Assembly: GCA_025054775.1 (NCBI GenBank)
Contig: JANWZA010000059.1
Location: 84,004-148,003, forward strand
Direction: 5' to 3'
Source of the DNA: Microscillaceae bacterium
Lineage (GTDB): Bacteria; Bacteroidota; Bacteroidia; Cytophagales; Microscillaceae
Length of the DNA stretch: 64,000 nucleotides
The position numbers were made by a program, and so were the translations under genes. Positions 20,228 through 30,353 of this stretch are shown here, one piece after another. How positions within the stretch are numbered: position 1 is the stretch's first letter; each line of letters opens with the position of its first letter. The notes below the pieces were generated by a model. That model made no database searches. It was given only the letters and a program-made list of their open reading frames with translations, and was not told the origin of the DNA.

Positions 20228-20298
20228 AGGTCAAGAGCGGAGTCGAACCGCTGTAAAGGGTTTTGCAGACCCGTGCCTAGCCGCTCGGCCACTTGACC
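20228..20298 (-). tRNA. tRNA-Cys (GCA)
   Basis: Acceptor GGTCAAG with CTTGACC, anticodon loop CTGCAAA (GCA, cysteine), anticodon stem GGGT/ACCC, T arm AGCGG-TTCGACT-CCGCT, discriminator U. CCA is not encoded. It follows rpsA on the same strand with a hairpin between them, so it may be cut from an rpsA read-through transcript. Confidence 0.95.
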
Positions 20299-20307
20299 TT
20301 ATTTTGC

Positions 20308-20336
20308 AAGCGATTAAATTAGTCAGTTAATCGCTT
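20308..20336 (-). other. Hairpin between rpsA and tRNA-Cys
   Basis: AAGCGATTAA and TTAATCGCTT (10 bp, perfect) flank a 9-base loop. On the minus strand no U run follows, so it looks more like a processing or transcript-stabilising stem than a terminator. Confidence 0.5.
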
Positions 20337-20375
20337 ACATTTATTTTTTTCTACTTTTTATTTTGAAACTAAACT

Positions 20376-22184
20376 TTATATTTGATTTGTACTTTCTGAT
20401 GTGGTGTTTTCTGTTTCAACCTCTGTATTATTAGTATTCTCCTCTTCTGTTTTATTAGTATTTTCCTCTTCTGTTTTACGTTTTTTAGGCTCTTTTTTAG
20501 ATGCTGTTGTATCTGTTCTCTCCTCTGGTTTTGCAAAGGTTTTCGTGTGAGAAACTACGATTTTTTTATCTTCTTTTGAGAATTCCACCACAATAAAGTC
20601 TAACGTTTCACCTACTTCCGCTTCTTTACCATCTTCTTTGATAATGTTTTTAGTAGTGGCAAATCCTTCTATACCATAAGGTAACTCTAATATAGCACCT
20701 TTTTCATTTTTTCCTACGATAGTACATTTATGAATTGAATTAGGCAAAAAGATAGTCTCAAAGGTATCCCAAGGATTTTCCTCTAATTGTTTATGTCCTA
20801 ATGCTAAACGCTTGTTTTCTACATCAAGTTCTAACACAACTACGTCTAGGTATTCTCCTACCTTAATAAATTCGGAGGGGTGTTTGATTTTTCTTGTCCA
20901 TGAGAGGTCTGAAACATGTACTAAACCATCTATTCCTTCCTCTAATTCTAAAAATAAGCCGAAGGTAGTCATATTTCTTACTAGGCCTCTGTGCTTTGTA
21001 CCTACGGCATACTTAGTGGTTAAGTCTGCTCTTGTCCATGGATCTTGGGTAAGTTGTTTAATTCCTAAAGACATTTTGCGCTCCTCACGGTCTAGGGTAA
21101 GGACTACGGCATCTAACACGTCTCCTACTTTTAGGAATTCTTGTGGATTGCGTAGATGTTGCGACCAGGACATTTCGGATACGTGTATTAAACCTTCTAC
21201 GCCGGGAATAACCTCTAAGAATGCTCCATAGTCAGCTACATTTACTACACGTCCACGCACTTTTGTACCTACTGTAATTTCCTCGGGTAATGAAGACCAT
21301 GGGTGGGGTGTAAGTTGTTTCATACCTAAGGAAATACGTTTTTTCTCCTCATCAAAGTCTAATACTACTACATTCACTTTTTGGTCATAGTCTAGTACAT
21401 CTCTTGGGTCGTTAATTCTTCCCCAGGAGATATCTGTAATGTGTAGTAAGCCATCTACTCCGCCTAAGTCTATAAATACTCCAAAGTTGGTCATGTTTTT
21501 GATAGTTCCTTCCAAAACTTGACCACGTTCTAGATTGTTTAGAATAGCTTGGCGTTGTTGTTCTATATCTTTTTCTATAAGTACTCTGTGGGAGACCACA
21601 ACATTGTCATTAGCGTAGTTAATTTTGATTACTTTTACATCTAGCTTTTTCCCTACGTACTCGTCAAAAACGTTATCATCATTACCCTTACTTCGTATAG
21701 GTTTAACATCTACTTGTGAACCGGGAAGGAAAGCCTCTATACCAAATATATCTATGATTAGCCCACCCTTTGTTTTTCTTTTTACTAGTCCTTCTATTAC
21801 TGTATCGTTATCTAAGGCGCTTTGTATTTTATTCCATGCAGAGATTACTTTTGCCTTTTTACGTGATAATACTACGCGTCCGTTGCTATCTTCGGTATTT
21901 TCTACATACACTTCTACCTCATCTCCCACTTTAATTTCCTCTAGGTCTTTGAATTCGGAGAGAGGTATAATTCCATCCGATTTGTAGCCAATATTTACTA
22001 ATACCTCACGTTCTTTGATACCTACAATAGTACCTTTAACAAGCTCTCTTGCTTTTACTTCTTTGAGTGTACTGCCATAAAGAGCGGCTAATTCTTGTCT
22101 TTCTGAAGCTGAGTAGCTGTCGCCAAAACCTTTTTTAGATGCCTTTTCCCAGTCAAAATCGTTTTCGTTATGGTTATTTGTCAT
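20376..22184 (-). CDS. rpsA: 30S ribosomal protein S1
   Basis: 602 residues with six S1 (OB-fold) repeats starting near 50, 133, 218, 305, 390 and 475; clear copies are GTIKNMTNFGVFIDLGGVDG, GRVVNVADYGAFLEV and GLVRNMTTFGLFLELEEG. S1 captures mRNA, which matters in Bacteroidota because Shine-Dalgarno sequences are weak. The C-terminal 50 residues are Lys/Glu/Thr/Asn-rich and include two copies of an eight-residue unit (KTEEENTN) from a tandem DNA duplication. The leader is about 115 bases and carries three TTAACCTT copies. Confidence 0.97.
   Translation of the reverse strand: MTNNHNENDFDWEKASKKGFGDSYSASERQELAALYGSTLKEVKARELVKGTIVGIKEREVLVNIGYKSDGIIPLSEFKDLEEIKVGDEVEVYVENTEDSNGRVVLSRKKAKVISAWNKIQSALDNDTVIEGLVKRKTKGGLIIDIFGIEAFLPGSQVDVKPIRSKGNDDNVFDEYVGKKLDVKVIKINYANDNVVVSHRVLIEKDIEQQRQAILNNLERGQVLEGTIKNMTNFGVFIDLGGVDGLLHITDISWGRINDPRDVLDYDQKVNVVVLDFDEEKKRISLGMKQLTPHPWSSLPEEITVGTKVRGRVVNVADYGAFLEVIPGVEGLIHVSEMSWSQHLRNPQEFLKVGDVLDAVVLTLDREERKMSLGIKQLTQDPWTRADLTTKYAVGTKHRGLVRNMTTFGLFLELEEGIDGLVHVSDLSWTRKIKHPSEFIKVGEYLDVVVLELDVENKRLALGHKQLEENPWDTFETIFLPNSIHKCTIVGKNEKGAILELPYGIEGFATTKNIIKEDGKEAEVGETLDFIVVEFSKEDKKIVVSHTKTFAKPEERTDTTASKKEPKKRKTEEENTNKTEEENTNNTEVETENTTSESTNQI
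20428..20475 (-). repeat. 24-bp tandem duplication in the rpsA 3' coding end
   Basis: Two adjacent 24-base units differing at one base, in frame, each encoding eight residues (KTEEENTN) of the acidic S1 tail. Length polymorphism by slippage is likely. Confidence 0.85.
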
Positions 22185-22237
22185 AAATTATTAAATTAGA
22201 GATATTGACACTAGAGATACGCTAACTTTCGTGTCTA

Positions 22238-22269
22238 AAGGTTAAGATTTAAGGTTAATTTAAGGTTAA
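22238..22269 (-). repeat. Three TTAACCTT copies in the rpsA leader
   Basis: TTAACCTT occurs at 22238-22245, 22251-22258 and 22262-22269 (minus strand), between the rpsA promoter and start codon, spaced 13 and 11 bases. It could be an RNA or protein binding site; function unknown. Confidence 0.45.
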
Positions 22270-22302
22270 AGAATAAGAACAATGTAATATTAAAACGGAC
22301 TA

Positions 22303-22333
22303 CAAAGATAGCACATTTATTTGAGGTTACCAA
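22303..22333 (-). promoter_or_regulatory. rpsA promoter
   Basis: Minus strand TTG (22331-22333), 20 bases, TATCTTTG (22303-22310), then TAGTCC. Shares the AGTCC downstream of the -7 box with the rplC and rpsH promoters. Confidence 0.65.
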
Positions 22334-22337
22334 AAAA

Positions 22338-22862
22338 TCAATAAATATTTTTACTTTTTTTTCCAAGATATATTTCCCAGCTTTTGTCTATGTAGCCTGA
22401 GAAATCTCTAATAAACATAATAAAAGAGGGTTTGTAAGGGCTTCGTTGGAGTTTCATTTTAGCTTCTTCGGGGGTAAAATCTCCTTTTTTTGAGTTGCAG
22501 GGCTTGCAAGCAGTAACTAGATTATCCCAGCTTGATTTTCCGCCTCTAGAACGTGGGAGAACATGGTCTAAGGTCAAGTCTTTAGTAGAACCGCAATATT
22601 GGCATTTGTATCCGTCGCGTTTGAATATATTTTGTCTGCTTAGCATTACACCTTTGTATGGAATATGTACATATTTCACGAGCCTAATTATAGAAGGCAG
22701 TGGGAAGGTAGAAGTTATGGTACGTATAACTTTGTCTTCAGCTTGGGCTACTACTTCAGCTTTATTCAAGTACACCAGAATAAAAGCCTTCTGCACTGTG
22801 CAGATAGTTAGTGCTGAATAGTCTTGGTTTAGGATGAGTACTTTTCTACCTTGAAAACTCAT
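22338..22862 (-). CDS. HNH endonuclease domain protein
   Basis: 174 residues from the ATG at 22860-22862 (MSFQGRKVLILNQDYSALTI); an upstream TTG start is possible but weaker. The HNH core is at about 95-145: CQYCG, LDHVLPRSRGG, then WDNLVTACKPCNSKKG, giving two zinc-binding CxxC pairs and the catalytic D-H. This family of lone HNH proteins is widespread in Bacteroidota next to housekeeping genes; its substrate is unknown. It has its own promoter and no toxin, phage or intron features nearby. Confidence 0.88.
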   Translation of the reverse strand: MSFQGRKVLILNQDYSALTICTVQKAFILVYLNKAEVVAQAEDKVIRTITSTFPLPSIIRLVKYVHIPYKGVMLSRQNIFKRDGYKCQYCGSTKDLTLDHVLPRSRGGKSSWDNLVTACKPCNSKKGDFTPEEAKMKLQRSPYKPSFIMFIRDFSGYIDKSWEIYLGKKSKNIY

Positions 22863-22939
22863 AGCTTTGCGTGTACCTTTCGGTAGTGCTGGGCTGTGTA
22901 AAAGCAATTATAATAGTTATGTTTTGCTTTTTACGGATG

Positions 22940-22969
22940 CAAAATTATAAATAAATTACTGAAAATCAA
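22940..22969 (-). promoter_or_regulatory. Promoter of the HNH gene
   Basis: Minus strand TTG (22967-22969), 19 bases, TAATTTTG (22940-22947), leader about 73 bases. Confidence 0.55.
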
Positions 22970-23047
22970 TAAAAATCGCATAATTTTTTCTAATTTTTTC
23001 AAGGCTTACAGCTTTGTGGGGATTAGCAAGGGATTTTATTGGAGTTA

Positions 23048-25084
<2,037 letters not shown>

Positions 25085-25141
25085 CTAAAATATCTCTTTC
25101 CAAGCTGCTTAATAAGAATGCAACAATTTTCTTTCAGACTG

Positions 25142-25149
25142 TAAAGATA
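25142..25149 (-). promoter_or_regulatory. Possible gyrB -7 box
   Basis: Minus strand TATCTTTA followed by CAGTCTG, close to the ribosomal promoter sequence (TAnCTTTGCAGTCC). No TTG is present at the right spacing. The leader would be about 105 bases. Confidence 0.4.
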
Positions 25150-25273
25150 GTAGTTTTTTTTCGTTTCTACATTATTTTTTGGAATAAAATTGCACTTTTT
25201 AGTTAGTAAGAGGTAATAATGAGGCAGTAATCAATTGAGGCTAGATTAGCCATGCAGTATGGGTATAGCAAGG

Positions 25274-28200
25274 CTAATCCATTTTGTAGCGTTGATACAG
25301 GCGATCGAATTTATCTTTGTAAGTTTGGGCTTCTTTAATTTTACCTTCGGATTCTAAGATAGAGATAATTTGGCTCATTATCATTAGGTTAGAGGAGATA
25401 GTTACTTCATCGTTAATTCGGTGTTCAAGCAAATACTCTAACATTTCAGTAGCACGCTTTGCCATAATTTTCACCATTTCGTCAGCTTTTTGGGTCTCTT
25501 CTACTTTGTACAAACCTGAAATGAGTTGAGTAGAATAAACATCGTAAGGAATGGCTTTATCAGGAATTTTATTAAGACAAAACAGTAAAACTTCTTTGGC
25601 TTTTTGAGTTTTGCCTTCAGCGATGAGTTGATTTGCTAATCGTGCAAAAGAGCTTCGCAAATTGAGAATAAAGCGTGCATAGTTCTCGTCATAGTAGGTA
25701 TTGGGGTTATCCAACTCTCTGAAAAAGAACTTTTTAGTCATATTTTCGTACATAATTTCCGAATTGACAAAACCCTGCTTTGCTCCCTCTACCTTAAAAG
25801 GCATAAGTCGGAAGGCTAATCCTTCTACTTGCATATATTCTTTCAACCCTAAATAGCTACTTGACGAGAGCGTGCTTGAAAAATAGATTGGTCTTTGCCA
25901 GTTATTATGAGCAATCATATCCAGTACTATCAAATCGTGCTTGTAAAGTTCTGTACTACCCAAATCCCAAACCATATTGTCTTTTATGAGCGAGTCTAAC
26001 CCTTTGGGTATAAATCCTAGTTTGAGAATGTGTTGCTTATCCAGTGGTAATACAAATTTTTTAGTTGGGAAAATTGTCAGGTCTGTGTCTCCTGTTCGTT
26101 TAGAGTAGGCTTTGATAAGTTTATCATTTTTACGAATAAGGTTTAGGTAAGCTTTTAGATTCATGCCTTGTTTATCAAGGGCTTCTAGTTGTTCTTTGGA
26201 GATGTAAGTTTCAATATTATAAGATGGTGCGTGCAAAAGTTGGTCATTTTTACCTGAAATGTATTGCTCAAATTCCAAAGAAATAGGCAAAGCAGCAGAT
26301 TGATATACAGGGCGTTTCATTTGGCTAATATACCAGTCTGTGCCCAAAAGGCTCAAATTACAGACGCGCACATCAGTTCTAAAACCTTCCACCTCCTGCA
26401 CGTACCAAAGCGGGAAGGTATCGTTATCTCCTCCTGTGAAAAGGATAGCATTAGGGGCACAAGAGTTCAATAAGTTACGTGCCGAGTCAACGGAATGATA
26501 GCGGTTTGAGCGGTTATGATCATCATAACCTTCAGAAAGCATAATAGCAGGCACACTCAAAGAAACAAAAGTGGCTAAAATTGGAGCTATAATCCGATTT
26601 CTAAAATAGCGATTAAAACTTTCTGTCAAAGCCATTACGCCAAAGCCAATCCACATGGCGAAGGCATAATATGAACCTACGTAAATATAGTCGCGTTCAC
26701 GCGGCTCTACAGGAGGAGAATTGAGATAAATTACAAGAGCAATCCCTGTAAGGAAAAATACCATTACAGTAACAAGCGAAGTTTGCTTGTGCCTTGTGAG
26801 CATAAAGGTAAGGCCGATAATTCCCAAAATAAAAGGCAACGCAAAATACTGATTACGGGCTTTGTTACGGGCTAATTCTTCAGGGACATTTGTTTTACTT
26901 TCAAAAGGAGACAGCCAACCTGCATCTTGAATATCGCTTTGTCTGCCTACAAAATTCCAAAGCAGATACCGAAAGTACATATGTCCAAGTTGGTGCTTAA
27001 AGAGAAAGTAAAGATTATCGCCCATGGTGGGCAATTTGTCTTCAGGAACTTCCTTTGAGCCATAAATTATGGATTTATACAATTCAGGATGCCCCTCGCC
27101 ACGGCTGTAAATACGTGGGAATAAAATATTATGGTCATATTCATATTGAGTACGGTAATCATAAATTTCGTATTTACCTTTTTCAGGAACTTTTCTGTAT
27201 AAAGCTGCTCCTTTTTCTTGTCCAATCACATTAGAGGCAAAAGTATGTCCATACAAGAGCGGTCTATCACCATACTGCTCACGTTTAAGATAAGAAACGA
27301 ATTTCAACACTTCACTGGGGTCATTTTCATTGATAGGTGGATTGTAATTAGAACGAACCAACACGATGCCATATGAGGCATACCCAATCAGGATAAAAGC
27401 CAAACTATTTAATACCAAATTAAGCAGGGCTTTTTGCTTTCGGATAGAATAATAGATACCATACACCAAAGACCCTAAAAAAGCAAGCATAAAAAAGGTA
27501 ATCCCCGAACCAAACGGAAGCCCTAAACTATTGACAAAAAATATCTCAAAATTACCTGCCACCGAAGGCAACCCAGGAATAATACCATACATTATCACGA
27601 TAACAATACCTAAACTGATGCTCAAAGCTAAAATCTCCCCGAAACTAAAAAAGCGGATAGCACTTTTTTTTGCATCTTTTGAAGGAGGAATTAGATAAAT
27701 GCCTTGGGGATGTTTTTTGTAATAATAAATTAGCCCTAAGGCAGGAAGGATTGTAAGATTTAGGAGATGAACTCCTATAGCAAGTCCTGTAAGATAAGCA
27801 ATAAATAAAATCCATCGGTTTGCTAAATTCTCGTCTCCTATGCGTTCCCATTTGAGCATTGCCCAAAACACAATCGCCATAAAAAAAGAGGACATAGCAT
27901 ATACCTCTGCCTCTACTGCAGAGAACCAAAACGAGTCGGAAAAAGTATAAGCCAACGAACCGACCACTCCTGCTCCCAAAAGGCTAATAATTTGGTTCTG
28001 AGTAATTTCCTGTTCGGAATTAGGCAAAAGTTTTAAGCCTAAAAGGGTAATTGTCCAAAACAAAAATAAAATTGTAAAAGCACTGCAAATTACTGAAAGC
28101 ATATTCACCCAATAGGCCACTTGCGTAACATCACCCATGGCTAACATAGAAAAAAGTCTACCTGTAAGCAAGAAGAAGGGAGCCCCTGGCGGGTGTGGCA

Positions 28201-28408
28201 CTTGTAGCTTATAGGAACAGGCAATAAACTCACCACAATCCCAAAAACTGGCAGTACGTTCTACAGTGAGGGTATAAACCACCAATGAGATTGCAAAACA
28301 AACCCATGCAACGAGGTTGTTTAGTTTCTTAAACTGCTGATAGTAAGGATTTTCTTGCCGTTGAGTAAGCGTATTGGCTTCCAGTTCTGCACTCAAATTT
28401 TTAGGCAT
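25274..28408 (-). CDS. DUF2723 polytopic membrane protein (GT117 family)
   Basis: 1044 residues from the ATG at 28406-28408 (MPKNLSAELEANT). After a first membrane helix (NLVAWVCFAISLVVYTL) comes the DUF2723 signature FWDCGEFIACSYKLQ and HPPGAPFFLLTGRLFSMLA, then about ten more membrane helices to residue 620 and a long soluble part ending in helices that resemble TPRs. Acidic residues in the first loop and the HPPGAP sequence resemble protein O-mannosyltransferases, and the family is classed as GT117. A role in glycosylating exported proteins is probable; acceptor and sugar are unknown. A hairpin (GGATTAGCC/GGCTAATCT) overlaps the stop codon. Confidence 0.85.
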   Translation of the reverse strand: MPKNLSAELEANTLTQRQENPYYQQFKKLNNLVAWVCFAISLVVYTLTVERTASFWDCGEFIACSYKLQVPHPPGAPFFLLTGRLFSMLAMGDVTQVAYWVNMLSVICSAFTILFLFWTITLLGLKLLPNSEQEITQNQIISLLGAGVVGSLAYTFSDSFWFSAVEAEVYAMSSFFMAIVFWAMLKWERIGDENLANRWILFIAYLTGLAIGVHLLNLTILPALGLIYYYKKHPQGIYLIPPSKDAKKSAIRFFSFGEILALSISLGIVIVIMYGIIPGLPSVAGNFEIFFVNSLGLPFGSGITFFMLAFLGSLVYGIYYSIRKQKALLNLVLNSLAFILIGYASYGIVLVRSNYNPPINENDPSEVLKFVSYLKREQYGDRPLLYGHTFASNVIGQEKGAALYRKVPEKGKYEIYDYRTQYEYDHNILFPRIYSRGEGHPELYKSIIYGSKEVPEDKLPTMGDNLYFLFKHQLGHMYFRYLLWNFVGRQSDIQDAGWLSPFESKTNVPEELARNKARNQYFALPFILGIIGLTFMLTRHKQTSLVTVMVFFLTGIALVIYLNSPPVEPRERDYIYVGSYYAFAMWIGFGVMALTESFNRYFRNRIIAPILATFVSLSVPAIMLSEGYDDHNRSNRYHSVDSARNLLNSCAPNAILFTGGDNDTFPLWYVQEVEGFRTDVRVCNLSLLGTDWYISQMKRPVYQSAALPISLEFEQYISGKNDQLLHAPSYNIETYISKEQLEALDKQGMNLKAYLNLIRKNDKLIKAYSKRTGDTDLTIFPTKKFVLPLDKQHILKLGFIPKGLDSLIKDNMVWDLGSTELYKHDLIVLDMIAHNNWQRPIYFSSTLSSSSYLGLKEYMQVEGLAFRLMPFKVEGAKQGFVNSEIMYENMTKKFFFRELDNPNTYYDENYARFILNLRSSFARLANQLIAEGKTQKAKEVLLFCLNKIPDKAIPYDVYSTQLISGLYKVEETQKADEMVKIMAKRATEMLEYLLEHRINDEVTISSNLMIMSQIISILESEGKIKEAQTYKDKFDRLYQRYKMD

Positions 28409-28603
28409 AGCTTTCGTGAGAAAGAGAAAAATGATTGGCTTTGTATTTTGATTTTGAACGGCAAAAATAGCAAATTTTTTATTTTGGAAAAACCTTCGGC
28501 AAGGTAATAAAAAATACAACTTTTCAAAAAGTTTTCAACCTTTGGATAATGAAAATGTATTTTTTTGTAATTCTCCAAAAATTTAGAACTTTGATTAGAA
28601 CTT

Positions 28604-28635
28604 TTGAAAAGTTTGGTCAAATCTATTTATCTTTG
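28604..28635 (+). promoter_or_regulatory. Promoter of the porin-like gene
   Basis: TTG (28604-28606), 21 bases, TATCTTTG (28628-28635), 24 bases before the ATG. Confidence 0.6.
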
Positions 28636-28659
28636 TCTTGAACCTAACTTTCACACAAA

Positions 28660-29772
28660 ATGAAGCCTTATTTATTTTCTTTTATTTTGCTTACAATTAC
28701 AATACTTTTCCACCTAAAACCACTTTTTGCACAACTCCGCAACGACACTACCAACCATTGGAAAATAGAAACCTCTGCCTATATTGAAACTTACTTTGCC
28801 TTTGATTTCGCCCAACCTACTGATAACGAACGCCCTGCTTACGTATTTAACCATAAGCGACACAATGAATTTAATGTAAATCATGGCATCATAGAAACTA
28901 CTATTCGTTCTGAAAAAGTACGTGGAAATATCGCTCTTATGATTGGCACATACTCGCAGTATAACCTCATAAACGAGCAAGAATTGATACGCAATATTTA
29001 CGAAGGAAATGCAGGATTTAAGCCCTTTGAAAAGCACAATTTTTGGATTGATGCAGGCATTTTTGCTTCGCACATCGGCTTTGAGAGTGCTATTTCTAAA
29101 AACTGTTGGACGCTCTCGCGTAGCCTCTTGGCTGATAACACACCCTACTACGAAGCAGGTATTAAAGGAACTTATACCTCTAAAAATGAAAAATGGATTT
29201 TGGTAGGGCTTATTCTAAACGGTTGGCAACGCATACGAAAACTACCAAACAACTCTATGCCCTCATTTGGGACGCAAGTGCAATACAAACCTACTCAAAC
29301 GATTTTGCTCAATTCCAGCACTTACATAGGCAACGAAGGCACAGACAACCTGAAACAAATGCGGTATTTTCATAATTTCTATGGGCAATTTGATCTCAGC
29401 CCTCGCTCGGGGCTTATTGTCGGTTTTGATTATGGCATACAAACACACCCAAGCATAGCCCAAATACGCTCTTGGCACGCCTCCTCTACTATACTACGCT
29501 ACAGAATTAGTCCTAAGTGGACTCTATGTTGCCGTATTGAACATTATTGGGACAGGGACAACCTATTTGTTTTTGCTGACTTACCCTCTCCACCTGTACA
29601 AGGATTCCGCGTCTGGGGCTATTCCTTAAACCTTGACTACGCCCCTGCCCCTAACATGTTAGTCCGTATAGATGCCCGCCAACTCCACAGCCCTGACCAA
29701 ATACTTACTACTCATCAATCCCCCAGCCAACACAACCTCACCATCCTTGCTTCCATAGCAGTGGAGTTTTGA
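28660..29772 (+). CDS. Outer-membrane beta-barrel protein, BBP2/OmpL-like
   Basis: 370 residues with a signal peptide (about 1-24, ending LFAQ) and a mature part of alternating aromatic strands. Typical parts are SAYIETYFAFDFAQP, VNHGIIETTIRSEKVRGNIAL, FWIDAGIFASHIGFESA and a final strand ending with Phe (SIAVEF), required for BamA-dependent insertion. The pattern matches the putative beta-barrel porin-2 family common in Cytophagales. The substrate is unknown. It is transcribed alone from its own promoter. Confidence 0.8.
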   Translation: MKPYLFSFILLTITILFHLKPLFAQLRNDTTNHWKIETSAYIETYFAFDFAQPTDNERPAYVFNHKRHNEFNVNHGIIETTIRSEKVRGNIALMIGTYSQYNLINEQELIRNIYEGNAGFKPFEKHNFWIDAGIFASHIGFESAISKNCWTLSRSLLADNTPYYEAGIKGTYTSKNEKWILVGLILNGWQRIRKLPNNSMPSFGTQVQYKPTQTILLNSSTYIGNEGTDNLKQMRYFHNFYGQFDLSPRSGLIVGFDYGIQTHPSIAQIRSWHASSTILRYRISPKWTLCCRIEHYWDRDNLFVFADLPSPPVQGFRVWGYSLNLDYAPAPNMLVRIDARQLHSPDQILTTHQSPSQHNLTILASIAVEF

Positions 29773-29796
29773 GGTTAATTATCATTCAGTTTCTTC

Positions 29797-29826
29797 TATG
29801 TAGATTAAACTTTTATGTAGATTAAA
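29797..29826. repeat. Short direct repeat (13 bp, two copies)
   Basis: TATGTAGATTAAA at 29797-29809 and 29814-29826, between convergent genes; a small local duplication. Confidence 0.7.
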
Positions 29827-29844
29827 GTTATGTGCCAAAGAGTT

Positions 29845-30129
29845 TTACCACTTGCACAACCCTACCTTTTCAGTTACCTGCACATATTCATTAGGTACAT
29901 TTTGTTTGCCACTTTTTGGATAAACTACTACTTCTCCTGCATCAACTTTCAAAGTGTAGTACTTTGTAAGAAAAGGAATATTCCCAGAAGACACTACCAA
30001 GTCTGAAGCTGTAATTATCTTACCATCATATTGAGCAGAACTTGCCCACATATCCTTTACTTTTATATTCACTTGGCAGGAAACTACAATAAAAGAAAGT
30101 ATGAGAAAAAAACAAAACGTAATTTTCAT
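29845..30129 (-). CDS. Small putative lipoprotein
   Basis: 94 residues with a type II signal: hydrophobic MKITFCFFLILSFIVVSC, lipobox cysteine at residue 18. The mature part is about 76 residues, strand-rich, with one more cysteine near the end (GLCKW). I do not recognise the family. It is isolated between convergent and divergent neighbours and would be anchored in the periplasmic or outer leaflet. Confidence 0.65.
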   Translation of the reverse strand: MKITFCFFLILSFIVVSCQVNIKVKDMWASSAQYDGKIITASDLVVSSGNIPFLTKYYTLKVDAGEVVVYPKSGKQNVPNEYVQVTEKVGLCKW

Positions 30130-30205
30130 GGTAAATTTTAGGAAAATTAAGTTTAAGAGTTTAAGGTTTTAGAATTTACTCAAGATTATAAAATAAGATT
30201 TATTC

Positions 30206-30231
30206 TTAGGTGTCTAATTTAGGTGTCTAAT
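30206..30231. repeat. 13-bp perfect tandem repeat, two copies
   Basis: TTAGGTGTCTAAT occurs twice without spacer in the divergent gap between the lipoprotein and the GDPD gene; a related TTAGGTGTAAT follows at about 30306. Confidence 0.8.
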
Positions 30232-30353
30232 CTAAAATATAGCCCTTTTATAGAAATCTTAGATAAAGATAATATTCGTAAGTATTATATTTATTCTATT
30301 TTCATTAGGTGTAATAAACAAAAAAATAAATCCTAAATAACTTCTCTTACTTA

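Noticed and set aside
22338..22862. HNH protein as part of a mobile intron or restriction system
   Set aside because: No intron structure, methyltransferase or phage gene is nearby, and it sits among housekeeping genes.
28409..28519. Longer start for the DUF2723 protein
   Set aside because: The added sequence is outside the family alignment and covers a -7-like box (TATTTTTG at 28462-28469 on the minus strand).
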